DNA of 64,000 bases from CAUZIZ01 sp965219855 (lineage in GTDB: Bacteria; Acidobacteriota; UBA6911; RPQK01; JAJDTT01): the NCBI GenBank assembly GCA_965219855.1, contig CBDCOR010000004.1, positions 1-64,000 on the forward strand. The letters run 5' to 3'. The notes below the pieces were generated by a model. The model ran no database searches, was not told where the DNA came from, and saw nothing but the letters and a program-made list of their open reading frames with translations. Below are positions 19,465 through 28,962 of this stretch, piece after piece. The position numbers and the translations under genes were made by a program. Each line of letters opens with the position of its first letter. The first letter of the stretch is position 1.

Positions 19465-20913
19465 GTGGGCGATCGGGCGCAACTGTTTGTGGATCGCGTC
19501 CTGGTCCAGACCAGCACTCGCGTCTTCTTCAGCCAACATTCCGGGACGCCGCATCCGGAGAATCCTCTGGTCCGGGCAGACCAGCCCTGGGAGGGATGGC
19601 GCCTGGAGATGCATGGGAGCGTGATCTACGACCAGGAAGAGAAGATCTTCAAGATGTGGTACCTGGGCGATGCGGGAGACTCGAAGGAATACTTCGAGCA
19701 GCGCTACTTCATCTGCTATGCCACCAGCAGCGACGGGATTCGATGGGACAAACCCCTGGTTGGAACACTGCCCGCGAGCAACGGGAAGCCCCACAACGCG
19801 GTCCTGACGGGAACCACTCTGGGAAACGTCATCAAAGACCCTCGAGACCCGGATCCCAAACGTCGCTACAAGATGATCGGCTCCCAAGCTCGCACCTATG
19901 TTTCGCCGGATGGGCTCAACTGGCTGCCCTACAGCCAGGGACCTGTCTGGCCCGTTGTAGGGGACGCCACCACTGGATTCTGGGACCAGCGCCGGGAGTT
20001 GTTCGTCATGTTTCCCAAAGTAGGAGGCCGGGCCCGGACCTTCTGGCTCGGTCAGAAGCGGCGTCTCTTCTACACCATTACCAGCCGTAACTTCGTGGAG
20101 TGGACCGAGCCGGTTCTCAGCTGGACGACAGACCAACGGGATGACGCTGGATCTCTGGCACGGATCGAGCGGGTCCGTCCCGTCCTCGACCAGCCCGACG
20201 ACCCTGAGCTGATGCGGACTGAGTACTACGGTGTGGGAGTCTACACCGCAGAGAGCTGCACCATCGGATTCCCCTGGATCTTCACCATCAACAACAACGC
20301 CCGCTGGGGGAACCACGAGGGTCCCCAGGAAGTCCAGCTGGCAGTTTCGAGAGACCTCTTCCACTGGGAACGACCCTTTCGAACACCCGTCGTTCCGTTG
20401 ACTGATGTGGGGCAGTGGGACTGCTGCTATCAGGCAACCGGAAATCGGGCCCTCCGAGTTGGCGACGAGATACGCCTCTACTACGACGGCGCTACCTACA
20501 CGCACGGAACTCCGGTCCTCTATCGACCAGAGTTTGAAGATGGAAAGCCCACCGGGCGCGATCGTTTCACCGCCTCCATCGGTCTCGCAACCTGGCCTCT
20601 GGATCGATTTGTCTCGGTGGACGCCGGATCCGAAGAGGGTACTCTGACCACCGTCCCCATCACCTTCAGCGGCTCGCGCCTGGACATCAATGCCCAGACC
20701 CGCCCCCAGGGAAAGATCGTGGTGGAGATACTGGACGCGGCGGGTCTTCCCGTCCAAGGATTGGAGCCCTCCAATCCTTTCACGGGCGATTCTCTGCGTA
20801 GGGAGCTATCCTTTCCAGGCGACCCCGACCTCTCCCAGCGGGCCGGTCAGCCGGTGGTCCTGCGCTTCCAGCTCAAGAATGCTTCGCTCTACAGTTTCGC
20901 CTTCCGAAAGTGA
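19465..20913 (+). pseudogene. Beta-propeller glycosidase-like protein, 5' end deleted
   Basis: From about 19465 the frame reads VGDRAQLFVDRVLVQTS, then WEGWRLEMHGSVIYDQEEK, FKMWYLGDAGDSKEY, YATSSDGIRWDKP, VSPDGLNWLPYSQGP and so on. These repeats of aromatic-Asp-Gly blades resemble the five-bladed propellers of GH32/43/130-type families and of related PVC/acidobacterial secreted proteins. The C-terminal 100 residues form a beta-sandwich-like module. No signal peptide is present: the region upstream belongs to the truncated TonB receptor, so the two genes were fused by a deletion at roughly 19430-19470. I infer a role in polysaccharide processing beside the receptor, which would bring oligomers in. 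Confidence 0.6.
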
Positions 20914-20973
20914 GCAGTTCTGAAGCAGCACAGGAGACTTCCCTCCCCGGGCGGCCTCTGCTAGGCTCGCCAA

Positions 20974-21921
20974 ATGAATCTGTCCCCTGACCCGCCGCCA
21001 CTGGAGCGCGGCATTATCTCCGTTCTTCAGACTCCTTTCGATCAACAAGGAGCGGTAGATCTGAAATCGCTGGAAGCTCTCGTCGAGGAGGCCATCGCCG
21101 GCGGTGTCAAGGGGTTTCTGGTGCCGGCGGTTGCCAGCGAGGTCGGCAGCCTGACCCCGAAGGACCGCCGCAGTATCGTACAGAAGGTAGCCGATGTAAC
21201 GCGGACCCGGGTCCCGATCATCGTCGGCGCTTCGGCCCCCCAGCCGCAGGCATGCATCGAACAGGCGCAGCTGGCGGGCAGAGTTGGAGCCGCGGCCTAT
21301 CTGGTCGCCGTTCCCCCAGATCTCTATCGACACCCGGAGCAGGTTGAGCCCTTCTTCCGTGAGGTTGTCGAAGGAGCAGGGAATCTCCCGCTGATGCTAC
21401 AGGATCTGGACTTCTCCGGGCCGGGGCTTGCGCTGGACATAATCCAGAGACTGACCCAGACGCTTCCCACTCTGTCCGCACTGAAAATCGAGTCCATACC
21501 TGCGGGGCCGAAGTACTCTGCCGTCAGGAAAAGATGTGGGCAAGAGATCTTCCTTGCAGGGGGCTGGTCCACGGCCCAGATGATTGAGGCGCTCGACCGC
21601 GGAGTGGACGCGATGATCCCTGAGAGCTCCACGGTCCGGGTATTTGCGGCGATCGACCGGCACTACCGAAACGGTGATCGGGAGGGAGCCATCCAACTCT
21701 TCAACCGTCTGCAACCGGTGCTGGGCTTCTCCCACCAGGAGCTCACGGTCGCCATCGCATTCGGCAAACGACTGCTGGTCCGAAAGGGGATATTCCAGAC
21801 GCCAAGGATGCGGGAAGGCAATTTCGAGTGGGATCCCTACAACGGCCGCGTCGCCGACGAGATCATCGAGTACTACCTGGCGCTGGAAACTTCCGTCACC
21901 AGCTGGTGGCAGACCACCTGA
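20974..21921 (+). CDS. Dihydrodipicolinate synthase-family aldolase
   Basis: This 315-residue TIM-barrel protein belongs to the DapA/N-acetylneuraminate lyase group, which forms Schiff bases with pyruvate. Landmarks are IISVLQTPFDQQGAVDL (N-terminal signature), GVKGFLVPAVASEVGSL at the usual GTTGE position, PIIVGAS, and the presumptive catalytic lysine in LSALKIESI. The usual active-site tyrosine motif YN is replaced by MLQDLD, so the substrate is unlikely to be that of lysine biosynthesis. Members beside secreted glycosidases often act on sugar acids. The frame is intact. It starts 60 bp after the propeller gene and probably shares its transcript. Confidence 0.82.
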   Translation: MNLSPDPPPLERGIISVLQTPFDQQGAVDLKSLEALVEEAIAGGVKGFLVPAVASEVGSLTPKDRRSIVQKVADVTRTRVPIIVGASAPQPQACIEQAQLAGRVGAAAYLVAVPPDLYRHPEQVEPFFREVVEGAGNLPLMLQDLDFSGPGLALDIIQRLTQTLPTLSALKIESIPAGPKYSAVRKRCGQEIFLAGGWSTAQMIEALDRGVDAMIPESSTVRVFAAIDRHYRNGDREGAIQLFNRLQPVLGFSHQELTVAIAFGKRLLVRKGIFQTPRMREGNFEWDPYNGRVADEIIEYYLALETSVTSWWQTT

Positions 21922-21929
21922 GCGGAAAC

Positions 21930-22237
21930 TTGAACAATTCGTCGCACGTCGAAAGGTCTGAACGTCGCACGTCTCTACTCTCCGAGCAGCGCGGCGAACG
22001 GGACTTATGCGTAGCTGATGGCCCCGCAGATCGGATCAAGTTTCTTTCACCAATGGTGCCAGCACCGCTGGGGGCCCCACCAAGCTGAAATTTCATCGGG
22101 CGGAAGTAGCTTTGGGCTCCAGGCCGAAGTCTTCTTTCTTCGAGCCTCTGGCTCGATGCACCGCGGCCTGGAGACCGCCGCCACGCCCGGAGGCAAAGTT
22201 TCTTTCTCGGGTGGGGCCGGCACGCCTGGGGGTCGGA
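21930..22237. repeat. Convergent intergenic region with stem-loop and direct repeat
   Basis: A perfect 10-bp inverted repeat, CTCCAGGCCG at 22117-22126 and CGGCCTGGAG at 22164-22173, brackets a pyrimidine-rich loop. Two imperfect direct repeats start with AAGTTTCTTTC at 22038 and 22196 and both continue with a GC-rich segment ending in GCTGGGGG or CCTGGGGG. The region lies between convergent genes, so bidirectional termination is a simple explanation. Confidence 0.45.
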
Positions 22238-23425
22238 CTAAGCAGAACCCAGGAATCGCTCCATCCTGCCCAGACCCTCTGCCAGATTCTCCATGCTGGT
22301 GGCGAAGCTAAGTCGTACACAGCTGTCCAGGCCGAAGGCGGAACCGGGAACCAGCGCCAGGTGGGCCTCCTCTAGCAACCGCGTCGCCCACTCGACCGAA
22401 CCCGACACTCCCAGTCCAGAATAGGTCCCCGACACATCTGGAAAGACGTAAAAGGCCCCGGCAGGCTTGGGAGAAACGACTCCCGTCATGGAATTCAGGC
22501 GTTCATAGAGATACTCACCCCGGCGCTCGAACTCTTTTCGCATGTCTTCGACGCACTGTTGGTCAGCGCTCAAAGCCTCTGCCAGGGCATCCATGGTGAA
22601 GGCGGCTCCTCCGCTAGTGGTCTGGGATTGAAGCTTGCCCATGCTGCGGATCAGCTCGACCGGGCCTGCGGCGAAGCCAATCCGCCACCCGGTCATGGAA
22701 TAGGTTTTCGATGCGGAATTGAAGGTCAAGGTGTGGTCATAAGCATGTGGTGAAATACTGGCAAAACTCTTGAAGGTGGCTCCACCGTAGAGAAAGTGCT
22801 CATAGATCTCGTCGCTGAAGACGACCACGTCATCCCGGCTCTCGAGCACCTGGGCCAACGCGATAGTCTCCTCTGGAGTGTAGGCGGTTCCGCTAGGATT
22901 GCTGGGAGAATTGAACACAAAAGCTCGGGTCTTAGGGCTCAATGCACTCTCCAGCTGCTGCGATGTAATCTTGAATTCCTGGCTGACACCCGCCTCAACG
23001 AAGACCGGAACTCCGCCTACCAGCCTTACCTGCTCCGGATAGGAGACCCAGTAGGGAGCCGGCACAATGACCTCATCCCCTGGATCCAGAATTGAGGCAA
23101 AGGCGAGCCAGAGGGCCTCCTTGCCCCCTACAGTGACCACGATTTGAGAAGGGTCGTACTCCAGGCCGTTCTGGCTGCGTAACTTTTCGATGATCGCGTT
23201 CTTGACGACAGGCGTTCCTGAGGCTGGCTTAGCATACTTCGTCTTTCCTGCTCTGATGGCCTCGATTACGCAGTCAACGATATGGGAGGGGGTATCGAAG
23301 TCCGGTTCACCGGCTCCCAGGCTGAGCACGTCGATGCCTTCGGACCGCATTTGAGCCGAGCGGTTGCTGACGGCTATGGTTGCCGACTCGGCCAGGTTCT
23401 GTATGCGCGCTGATATCTTGATCAC
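22238..23425 (-). CDS. aspC: Aspartate/aromatic aminotransferase (class I PLP)
   Basis: This 395-residue, full-length fold-type I aminotransferase starts MIKISARIQNLAESATIAVS. Diagnostic sites are SLGAGEPDFDTPSHI near residue 35, the PLP lysine in SASKTYSMTGWRIG at about 240, the cofactor-binding NSPSNPSGTAY and FSDEIYEHFLY, and the substrate-carboxylate arginine in CVRLSFATS near the end. It transfers amino groups between aspartate or related acids and 2-oxoglutarate in the cytoplasm. The frame is intact. An IS4 copy lies 140 bp upstream of its start and could have separated it from its own promoter. Confidence 0.9.
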   Translation of the reverse strand: MIKISARIQNLAESATIAVSNRSAQMRSEGIDVLSLGAGEPDFDTPSHIVDCVIEAIRAGKTKYAKPASGTPVVKNAIIEKLRSQNGLEYDPSQIVVTVGGKEALWLAFASILDPGDEVIVPAPYWVSYPEQVRLVGGVPVFVEAGVSQEFKITSQQLESALSPKTRAFVFNSPSNPSGTAYTPEETIALAQVLESRDDVVVFSDEIYEHFLYGGATFKSFASISPHAYDHTLTFNSASKTYSMTGWRIGFAAGPVELIRSMGKLQSQTTSGGAAFTMDALAEALSADQQCVEDMRKEFERRGEYLYERLNSMTGVVSPKPAGAFYVFPDVSGTYSGLGVSGSVEWATRLLEEAHLALVPGSAFGLDSCVRLSFATSMENLAEGLGRMERFLGSA

Positions 23426-23565
23426 TTTTTGTTAGTCCTTTCTGCTAGTCGTGAGAAGCGTCGCGCTCGCCACAAACATCATCGTATTTGCGTTCCAGTG
23501 TCACTACTGTCTGGTTAAAGCATTTAGATATCGTTTCAACATGCTTATAATCATTGATTTAGAAA

Positions 23566-24881
23566 CAGTAGCGTCCCAGCGTTAGTCGAATAACATCAAC
23601 TGTTTATGAATGTCACTATTCTGAGTAATGTAATGCATGTCCTGAAAGGCCTGTAAAATTGGGGTTTTCTCGAAGAGCGAGACACTCAGGACCTGGAGAA
23701 TTGTGTAGAGCGGCAACTCGAGATAGAGGCGCTTGCGGATGATGGCGATGAGCAGGTAGGTACTGAGGGCGATCCAGATTTGTGTTTTCACGGCATTGGG
23801 ACTGGTGCCGTAAAAGGCCTTGATGCGGAGATGCTGTTTGATCCATTTGAAGAACAGTTCGATCTGCCAGCGGAGCTTGTAGAGCCGGGCAATAGTCAGA
23901 GCGGGAGAAGCAAAGTCGTTGGTGAGGAATACTAGCCGCAGGTCGGTGGTGACGTCGAAGAACTTGATGCGACGCAAAGGTTCGGGGTAGGCCTTGGCCG
24001 GATAGAAGGTGCTCAGCAGGACAGTTTGGTCGCAGATCAGTCCCGTCGTTCTGTCCACCGGGTGGGAGTAGCGGCGGCGGAACTTGAAGTTGGCCTTGGC
24101 GCGGGTCACGAATAACGACCGGGCAGAATGGAGTCGGTACAGGCGCCCGAAATCCAGGTATCCGCGATCCATGATGTAGTAGGCACCGGGACAAGGAATC
24201 AGGTGGTCCAAGGCGTGGACATCGTGCAGTTTTCCGTCCGAGATCAGAACGAACTCGGGAATGGCGCCGTGCAGGTTGAGCAAGGTATGCAGTTTGATCG
24301 CCCCCTTGGTACGGCGGAAGCGCGCCCAGGGGAAGACCGAGAGGCACAGGTCGATGGTCGTGGAGTCCAAGGCATAGACGGTCGCGTTCAGGTCGACTCC
24401 CAGGTCCTCGTCGGTGTACAGGCGGCGCGCTTCGGCGATAAGCACTTGGGCAAACTCGGCATAGATGCGCCAGTCGCGCCTCTCGTTGGCATTGGACAGA
24501 TTGTTGCGGGAGACCGTGGAGCGAATGCCCATGTGGAAGAGCTTGGATCTCATGGCCCGTAGGCAGGCTTCGATATCGCGCAAGCTCTCGCGATAGGTCA
24601 ACTGTGCAAAGGCCATGACCCGGTAATGGTCGGCACAGCGGAACGACTTGACCTTGTAGTCGCCTCCGTAGTGCTGAACAATGCGATGAAAATGATGCCA
24701 GGGAAGATGCCGCATCACCTGAGAAAAAATCGTCGTGCCCGTGTACATGCTCGCCCTCCTTATGAACTGAAGGGCGTGAGCGTACACTCACTTTCAAGTC
24801 GGAAACACCCATTATCTTCTCTAACATATTACTCATTAATACTTTACAGAGATTAGAAACCCAAACGTTGGGACACTACTG
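23566..24881 (-). mobile_element. IS4-type element, copy B (1316 bp), intact
   Basis: Ends CAGTAGCGTCCCAGC and, on the other side, CAGTAGTGTCCCAACG are inverted repeats. A perfect 9-bp duplication ATTTAGAAA flanks it (23557-23565, 24882-24890). This is the only copy of the three in the window with a complete transposase frame, so it is the likely source of mobility for all of them. It sits in AT-rich intergenic DNA upstream of the aminotransferase. Confidence 0.94.
23582..24748 (-). CDS. IS4-type transposase, intact
   Basis: This 388-residue DDE transposase begins MYTGTTIFSQVMRHLPWHHF after AAGGAGGGCGAGC. Catalytic residues: first aspartate in YALDSTTIDLCLS, second in YIMDRGYLDFGRL, glutamate in the Y-2-R-3-E-6-K signature YKLRWQIELFFKWIK. 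The N-terminal domain (GGDYKVKSFRCADHYRVMAF) is of the DUF4372 type common in IS4 groups of Bacteroidetes and other environmental bacteria. It cuts element ends by a hairpin mechanism and generates 9-bp target duplications, as seen here. A longer upstream frame exists, but the ribosome site decides this start. Confidence 0.92.
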   Translation of the reverse strand: MYTGTTIFSQVMRHLPWHHFHRIVQHYGGDYKVKSFRCADHYRVMAFAQLTYRESLRDIEACLRAMRSKLFHMGIRSTVSRNNLSNANERRDWRIYAEFAQVLIAEARRLYTDEDLGVDLNATVYALDSTTIDLCLSVFPWARFRRTKGAIKLHTLLNLHGAIPEFVLISDGKLHDVHALDHLIPCPGAYYIMDRGYLDFGRLYRLHSARSLFVTRAKANFKFRRRYSHPVDRTTGLICDQTVLLSTFYPAKAYPEPLRRIKFFDVTTDLRLVFLTNDFASPALTIARLYKLRWQIELFFKWIKQHLRIKAFYGTSPNAVKTQIWIALSTYLLIAIIRKRLYLELPLYTILQVLSVSLFEKTPILQAFQDMHYITQNSDIHKQLMLFD

Positions 24882-25002
24882 ATTTAGAAAGAAAACAAGC
24901 TGGAATCGATTCCAGCTGAGACTTCTGCTGGCCTCCCTCTCGTGTGGGATCGGATCGACTTTGGGATCGATTGACAGGAAATGGGTTTTATCAAAACCAA
25001 GC

Positions 25003-25221
25003 GAGGTCAATCCCAACGGGATTGCGTATTCCAGCCCAGGGTTTTCCAACCCTCGGTAAGAGAGTCAACCCCTTAATAATCAACCCTGTAAGGGTTGCGT
25101 CCTGACCAGTTGTTGCCCTCCTGTACGCAACCCATTCAGGGTTGGAATCCAGAGGCGACGCAGTTCACCCAGGGTTGGGAAACCCTGGGCTGAAATACGG
25201 AATCCCTTCAGGATTCACCTC
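25003..25221. repeat. Nested REP-like inverted repeat cluster (219 bp)
   Basis: Two outer arms, 25003-25057 and 25167-25221, are inverted copies of a 55-bp unit. Each contains its own small hairpin: AGCCCAGGGTTTTCCAACCC in the first and ACCCAGGGTTGGGAAACCCT in the second. Inside lie two further inverted arms, 25081-25102 (CAACCCTGTAAGGGTTGCGT) and 25123-25148. The whole could fold as one long cruciform or as four small hairpins. Similar AGCCCAGGGTTGG-type intergenic units are common in Planctomycetes-like and acidobacterial genomes. It lies just downstream of the S-methyltransferase gene. Confidence 0.75.
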
Positions 25222-25250
25222 CTTCCTCAGCTGACGCCTTCGCAGGATAT

Positions 25251-26189
25251 CTACACCACCGCTCTCATCGCCCCAATATGGTCGGGGGTTGTCCCACAGC
25301 AGACGCCGATGATGTTGGCGCCTGCTTCCGCAAAGCGCTTGGCGTAGCCCGCTAGATCATCTGGGGTGAGAGAATAGAATATCTTGCCCTTGACGTATTC
25401 TGGAATTCCGGCGTTCGGTTTGGCCAGAATCGGCTTGTCCGTCAGATCTCGCAGAGCCCCCACCGCTTCCAGGGTTAGGTCGATGTCTTGACCGCAGTTG
25501 ATGCCCACAATTTCGGCGTCGGGGTAGAGCTCCGGAATCTTGTCCACCAGAATCCCAAAATCGGTAGCGGGCTGTCCCAGATGGTTTCTGCGGGTGATGG
25601 CCAGACTCACCAGGATCGGGAGTTCGAGGTCCTCAACCGCTCGATAGGCAAGCGTCGACTCCTGGGGATCAAACACCGTTTCAATCGCCAGCAGATCCAC
25701 TCCTCCCTCTTTCAGAAAAAGGGCTTGATCCCGATAGGTTGCAACAACCTCTTCTTCCGTGAAGAGGCTGTTGATCAGCTTGTCGCCCACGGCGGGACCC
25801 ATATCACCGGCCACCAGGTGGAGCCCATCCTCAAAGGCTTCCCGGGCCAGCTGGGCACCCTGTAGATTAACCAGTCGGGTCACTTCGCGAAGATCGTCGG
25901 GGTCGATTCCATGTTCTCGGAGATCTTCCAGACGTCCTTTCACCCGGTGTTCGGCGAGTCTCAACTCGGTGGCTCCAAAGGTGTTGGTGTAGATGACGTC
26001 GGCACCTGCCTCAACATAGGACCGATGAATCTCACGCACCCGATCTGGAAAGCTGACATTCCATTCTTCTCCACAGTCTCCCTGCTCCAGCCCACATTCC
26101 TGTAACTCCGTCCCCATGGCACCTTCGGCTACCAGGGTCTCGCCTCTCGCCAGCCGCTCCATAATGCCGTCTCGAGTAGGAATAGTCAT
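25251..26189 (-). CDS. Homocysteine S-methyltransferase-family protein
   Basis: This 312-residue TIM barrel equals the N-terminal homocysteine-binding module of methionine synthase or betaine-homocysteine methyltransferase. The zinc cysteines are visible in VGINCGQD (about residue 220) and GVCCGTTP (about 297-298). Other landmarks are LVAEGAMGTELQE and DVIYTNTFGAT. The family moves methyl groups from betaine, S-methylmethionine or corrinoid proteins to homocysteine in the cytoplasm. With no B12-binding or folate domain fused, a stand-alone or MtaC-dependent methyltransferase is likely. The frame is intact and monocistronic; downstream lies the REP-like cluster. Confidence 0.85.
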   Translation of the reverse strand: MTIPTRDGIMERLARGETLVAEGAMGTELQECGLEQGDCGEEWNVSFPDRVREIHRSYVEAGADVIYTNTFGATELRLAEHRVKGRLEDLREHGIDPDDLREVTRLVNLQGAQLAREAFEDGLHLVAGDMGPAVGDKLINSLFTEEEVVATYRDQALFLKEGGVDLLAIETVFDPQESTLAYRAVEDLELPILVSLAITRRNHLGQPATDFGILVDKIPELYPDAEIVGINCGQDIDLTLEAVGALRDLTDKPILAKPNAGIPEYVKGKIFYSLTPDDLAGYAKRFAEAGANIIGVCCGTTPDHIGAMRAVV

Positions 26190-26384
26190 CTCGAGGTCCG
26201 CCGTCCGATTAGTACCTTCAGCCTATTCTTCCGTCATCCCTGCCGATTGAACACCAAGCAAGTCTATCCTGCCACGGCGACACACTGCTCGATCGGATTT
26301 GCCGCTCGCCGCAATGGTAAGAAAAGCATAGACGGGCGGGCGAAATCAACCGGACGGGCGGAAAGCAGCCGGCTGGACCGGACA
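26190..26384. other. Intergenic spacer
   Basis: About 195 bases separate two minus-strand genes. I see no gene. The region upstream of the S-methyltransferase holds a promoter by position only. Confidence 0.3.
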
Positions 26385-28958
26385 TCAATGATTGTAGGCA
26401 AATTCCCGAGAAGCGATCAGGGCCCAAAGAAAGTCGCTGAAGGCCTCGTCCCGCGACGATCTGGCGGCGAGAAGTTGATCCAACCTTTGCTTTTCGTTCT
26501 TCGTCGGGAAGCGCGACAGAGCGGCAAGATAGAACTCATCGATGATCTCCGAGTCCGATGACCCCGCAACCAGGAGACGTCCCAGACGACTTCCCTGTTG
26601 CCTCAGCTTCTCGGTATAGGTCACCCCTACCAACAGGTGCAAAGCCTGCCCCAGGCTGGGATCACTGTTGCGCTCCGGCAGTGTGTCCCGACTCGGTCTC
26701 CCGTACTTCTCCAGGAAACTCGAAGGGTAGAGGTCCGGATTCCGCAGCTGGATGGCTCGCGTCCCTGGGGGCGCCTTTCCTCCCATCGAATTCTCGAACT
26801 CCTCAGGCACCCCCGTGACCTGGGATATCGCATCCAAGAGCACTTCCGCATCTAGAAGACGGGGAACATGGTGGGAGTAATTAATGCGATCGTCCTGGTT
26901 GCTCGGGTTGGAAACCGAAGTCAGTTGATAGGTCCGTGATTCGGTGATTCGGGCTATTAAATGCTTCACATCGTATCCATGTTCCCTGAAGTTCTTGGTC
27001 AGCTCTCTGAGCAGGTCGGGGTGGGTGGCAGGATTGGCGGATCGAAAGTCGTCAACCGGTTCCACTAATCCTCTCCCGAAAAAGTAGCTCCAGATCCGAT
27101 TGGCGGTTGCTTCGCCAAAATAGGGATGGCTGGTCACCCATTCGGCCAGGCTCAATCTAGGATCTAGCTGCTCGCGGGCCGGCAGGACTCGCCCGTCGAG
27201 AAAGGTCGGAATCACCAGCTTCTTGGTACGAGGATGAATCACCTTGGCGCTTTCGGGAGGTTCGCCATAGTCGGGATCCGGCCCCGCTGGATCGTCGAAC
27301 ATAACGGCAGCCCCGAATCCGGGCCACTCGGTGCGACTCAGCTTTCCGAAGAACGCAGCCAGCCCCCAGAACTGGTTCTGACTCCAATTCTCGAAAGGAT
27401 GGTTATGACACTGGGCGCAGTCCAGTCGTCTACCCATGAACGCCCGAACCGACTCTGCCATGAGATCAGCCGCAAGGGGATCATCTACGGGATAGTGTCT
27501 GGTGGCCCCCTCGAAACCCTGTGCGCTGATACGCTCACGCACCATCTCGTCGTACGGTTTCTCCTCGGCCAGGCTGCTTCTGAGCCAGCTCCAATAGGCA
27601 TAACCATGTTCCGGCTGTTCGTTGGACCGGACCCGAAAAACCTCACCGAAGCGAAAGGTCCAGTAGTCCAGATACTCGGGCGAGTTCAGAAGCAGCTGCA
27701 CCAGCTTCCGTCGCTTCTTCGGGTCCCTACTGGCGACAAACTCCTTTACCCGTCCCGCCGGTGGCAGGGTGCCGGTGAGGTCCAGGCAAACCCGACGCAG
27801 GAATTCTTCGTCGCTCGAGAGCCCTGAGGGAAGGATGTTGAAACGACGCAGTTTTCCAAAGACATAGTCGTCGATAAAGTTGTGGCGAGGAGTTTCCGGA
27901 GGGTCGGCAGCAGCATCCACAATGACTCCAAAGCGGGCGCTGACGGTGTGGCCTGCGGTACGAGCCATGATGAAGGTTTCACCCAGCCTCACTGCACTCG
28001 CGATTCCCTCGGGACCCACTGCTACCACCTCGGAGTTGTTGGATACATAGAGCGTCTGGTTGGTAACGTCCTCGCGTCGCCCGTTGTTCAAATGGGCGGT
28101 AATCAGCAATCGCTGGACTTCACCCGGCTTGAGAACTCCCTCTTTCGGAAAGATTTCGACCCGCTCGACCCGAGGGCCCTTTGGCCTTCCTTCGTCACTC
28201 CAGGGCGCCCCTCTGGAAATCCAGTTGAGCAGGGTCCAATAATCAACGGAGTCGACAGAAAGACGCTTCCCGCCAGCATGTGGGGACCCCAAAGTGGGTT
28301 TCAAGAGCAGGGGGCTCTTTTCTGGATCATCAAGATTGATTCGCGGTGTTCGCGGACCCTTCGACTCGGTGGTCAGGACCTGAAAGACTCCACCCTCGAC
28401 GGTCCATTGGTAGTCGTCAGCGGGGAAGAAGCCACTGAGCGACAACTTGTATCCACCGCGTCCCTTTACACCGCCGTGGCATTCGCTGCTGTTGCATCCT
28501 CGCTTCGTCAGGATCCCACCGATATCCCGTGTAAAACTGAAGGGTTTAGGCGTCTGCGCTTCCCGAATTCGGATCGGGGCTATCGCAGACTTCCCGTCCA
28601 CTTCAACTCTGATCGTGGTTTCGCCATCAGTCAGAGCACTGACCCTTCCCTGCTGATTCACGGCCGCATGTTCGGGGTCAGCAATCGAAAAACGGACCTT
28701 CCCGGTGAGGTCGCGCTCCATCCCATCGGCGTACCTACCCAGTACCAGGAATCGCTGGGCGGCCTCGCTACCCCAGAGTGTGATCTTCTCCGGCACCAAA
28801 CGGAGGGAGAGGAGGTCGGCTTCCGGGTCCGCTGTAATGCGCTCCCTGGGTACTGAATCCTGATTGCTAGACGAAATCGCAGGCTCGAAGCCAAGGCCGA
28901 TTGCACCGCTGATCATGAGGAATCTCAAGGCTCGTGAGCTGAAAGTGTTGATTCCCAT
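26385..28958 (-). CDS. DUF1549/DUF1553 cytochrome-like surface protein
   Basis: This is about 857 residues from the ATG at 28956-28958, which lies 4 bp after the stop of the upstream gene. An upstream in-frame start at 28991 would overlap it. The order is a signal/anchor (LRFLMISGAIGLGF), a BIG2-like Ig domain near residues 50-130, a heme-like motif GCNSSECHGG, then the long DUF1549 domain (DDYVFGKLRRFNILP, RRVCLDLTGTLPP) and DUF1553 with CAQCHNHPFENWSQNQFWGL and TANRIWSYFFGRGLVEP. Family members are exported in Planctomycetes and related phyla and occur in pairs with a PPC-domain protein, as here. Their substrate is not established. The frame is intact. Confidence 0.85.
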   Translation of the reverse strand: MGINTFSSRALRFLMISGAIGLGFEPAISSSNQDSVPRERITADPEADLLSLRLVPEKITLWGSEAAQRFLVLGRYADGMERDLTGKVRFSIADPEHAAVNQQGRVSALTDGETTIRVEVDGKSAIAPIRIREAQTPKPFSFTRDIGGILTKRGCNSSECHGGVKGRGGYKLSLSGFFPADDYQWTVEGGVFQVLTTESKGPRTPRINLDDPEKSPLLLKPTLGSPHAGGKRLSVDSVDYWTLLNWISRGAPWSDEGRPKGPRVERVEIFPKEGVLKPGEVQRLLITAHLNNGRREDVTNQTLYVSNNSEVVAVGPEGIASAVRLGETFIMARTAGHTVSARFGVIVDAAADPPETPRHNFIDDYVFGKLRRFNILPSGLSSDEEFLRRVCLDLTGTLPPAGRVKEFVASRDPKKRRKLVQLLLNSPEYLDYWTFRFGEVFRVRSNEQPEHGYAYWSWLRSSLAEEKPYDEMVRERISAQGFEGATRHYPVDDPLAADLMAESVRAFMGRRLDCAQCHNHPFENWSQNQFWGLAAFFGKLSRTEWPGFGAAVMFDDPAGPDPDYGEPPESAKVIHPRTKKLVIPTFLDGRVLPAREQLDPRLSLAEWVTSHPYFGEATANRIWSYFFGRGLVEPVDDFRSANPATHPDLLRELTKNFREHGYDVKHLIARITESRTYQLTSVSNPSNQDDRINYSHHVPRLLDAEVLLDAISQVTGVPEEFENSMGGKAPPGTRAIQLRNPDLYPSSFLEKYGRPSRDTLPERNSDPSLGQALHLLVGVTYTEKLRQQGSRLGRLLVAGSSDSEIIDEFYLAALSRFPTKNEKQRLDQLLAARSSRDEAFSDFLWALIASREFAYNH

Positions 28959-28962
28959 GGTG

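Noticed and set aside
25003..25221. CRISPR or riboswitch in the hairpin cluster
   Set aside because: Units are inverted, not direct, and no cas gene or known aptamer pattern is near.
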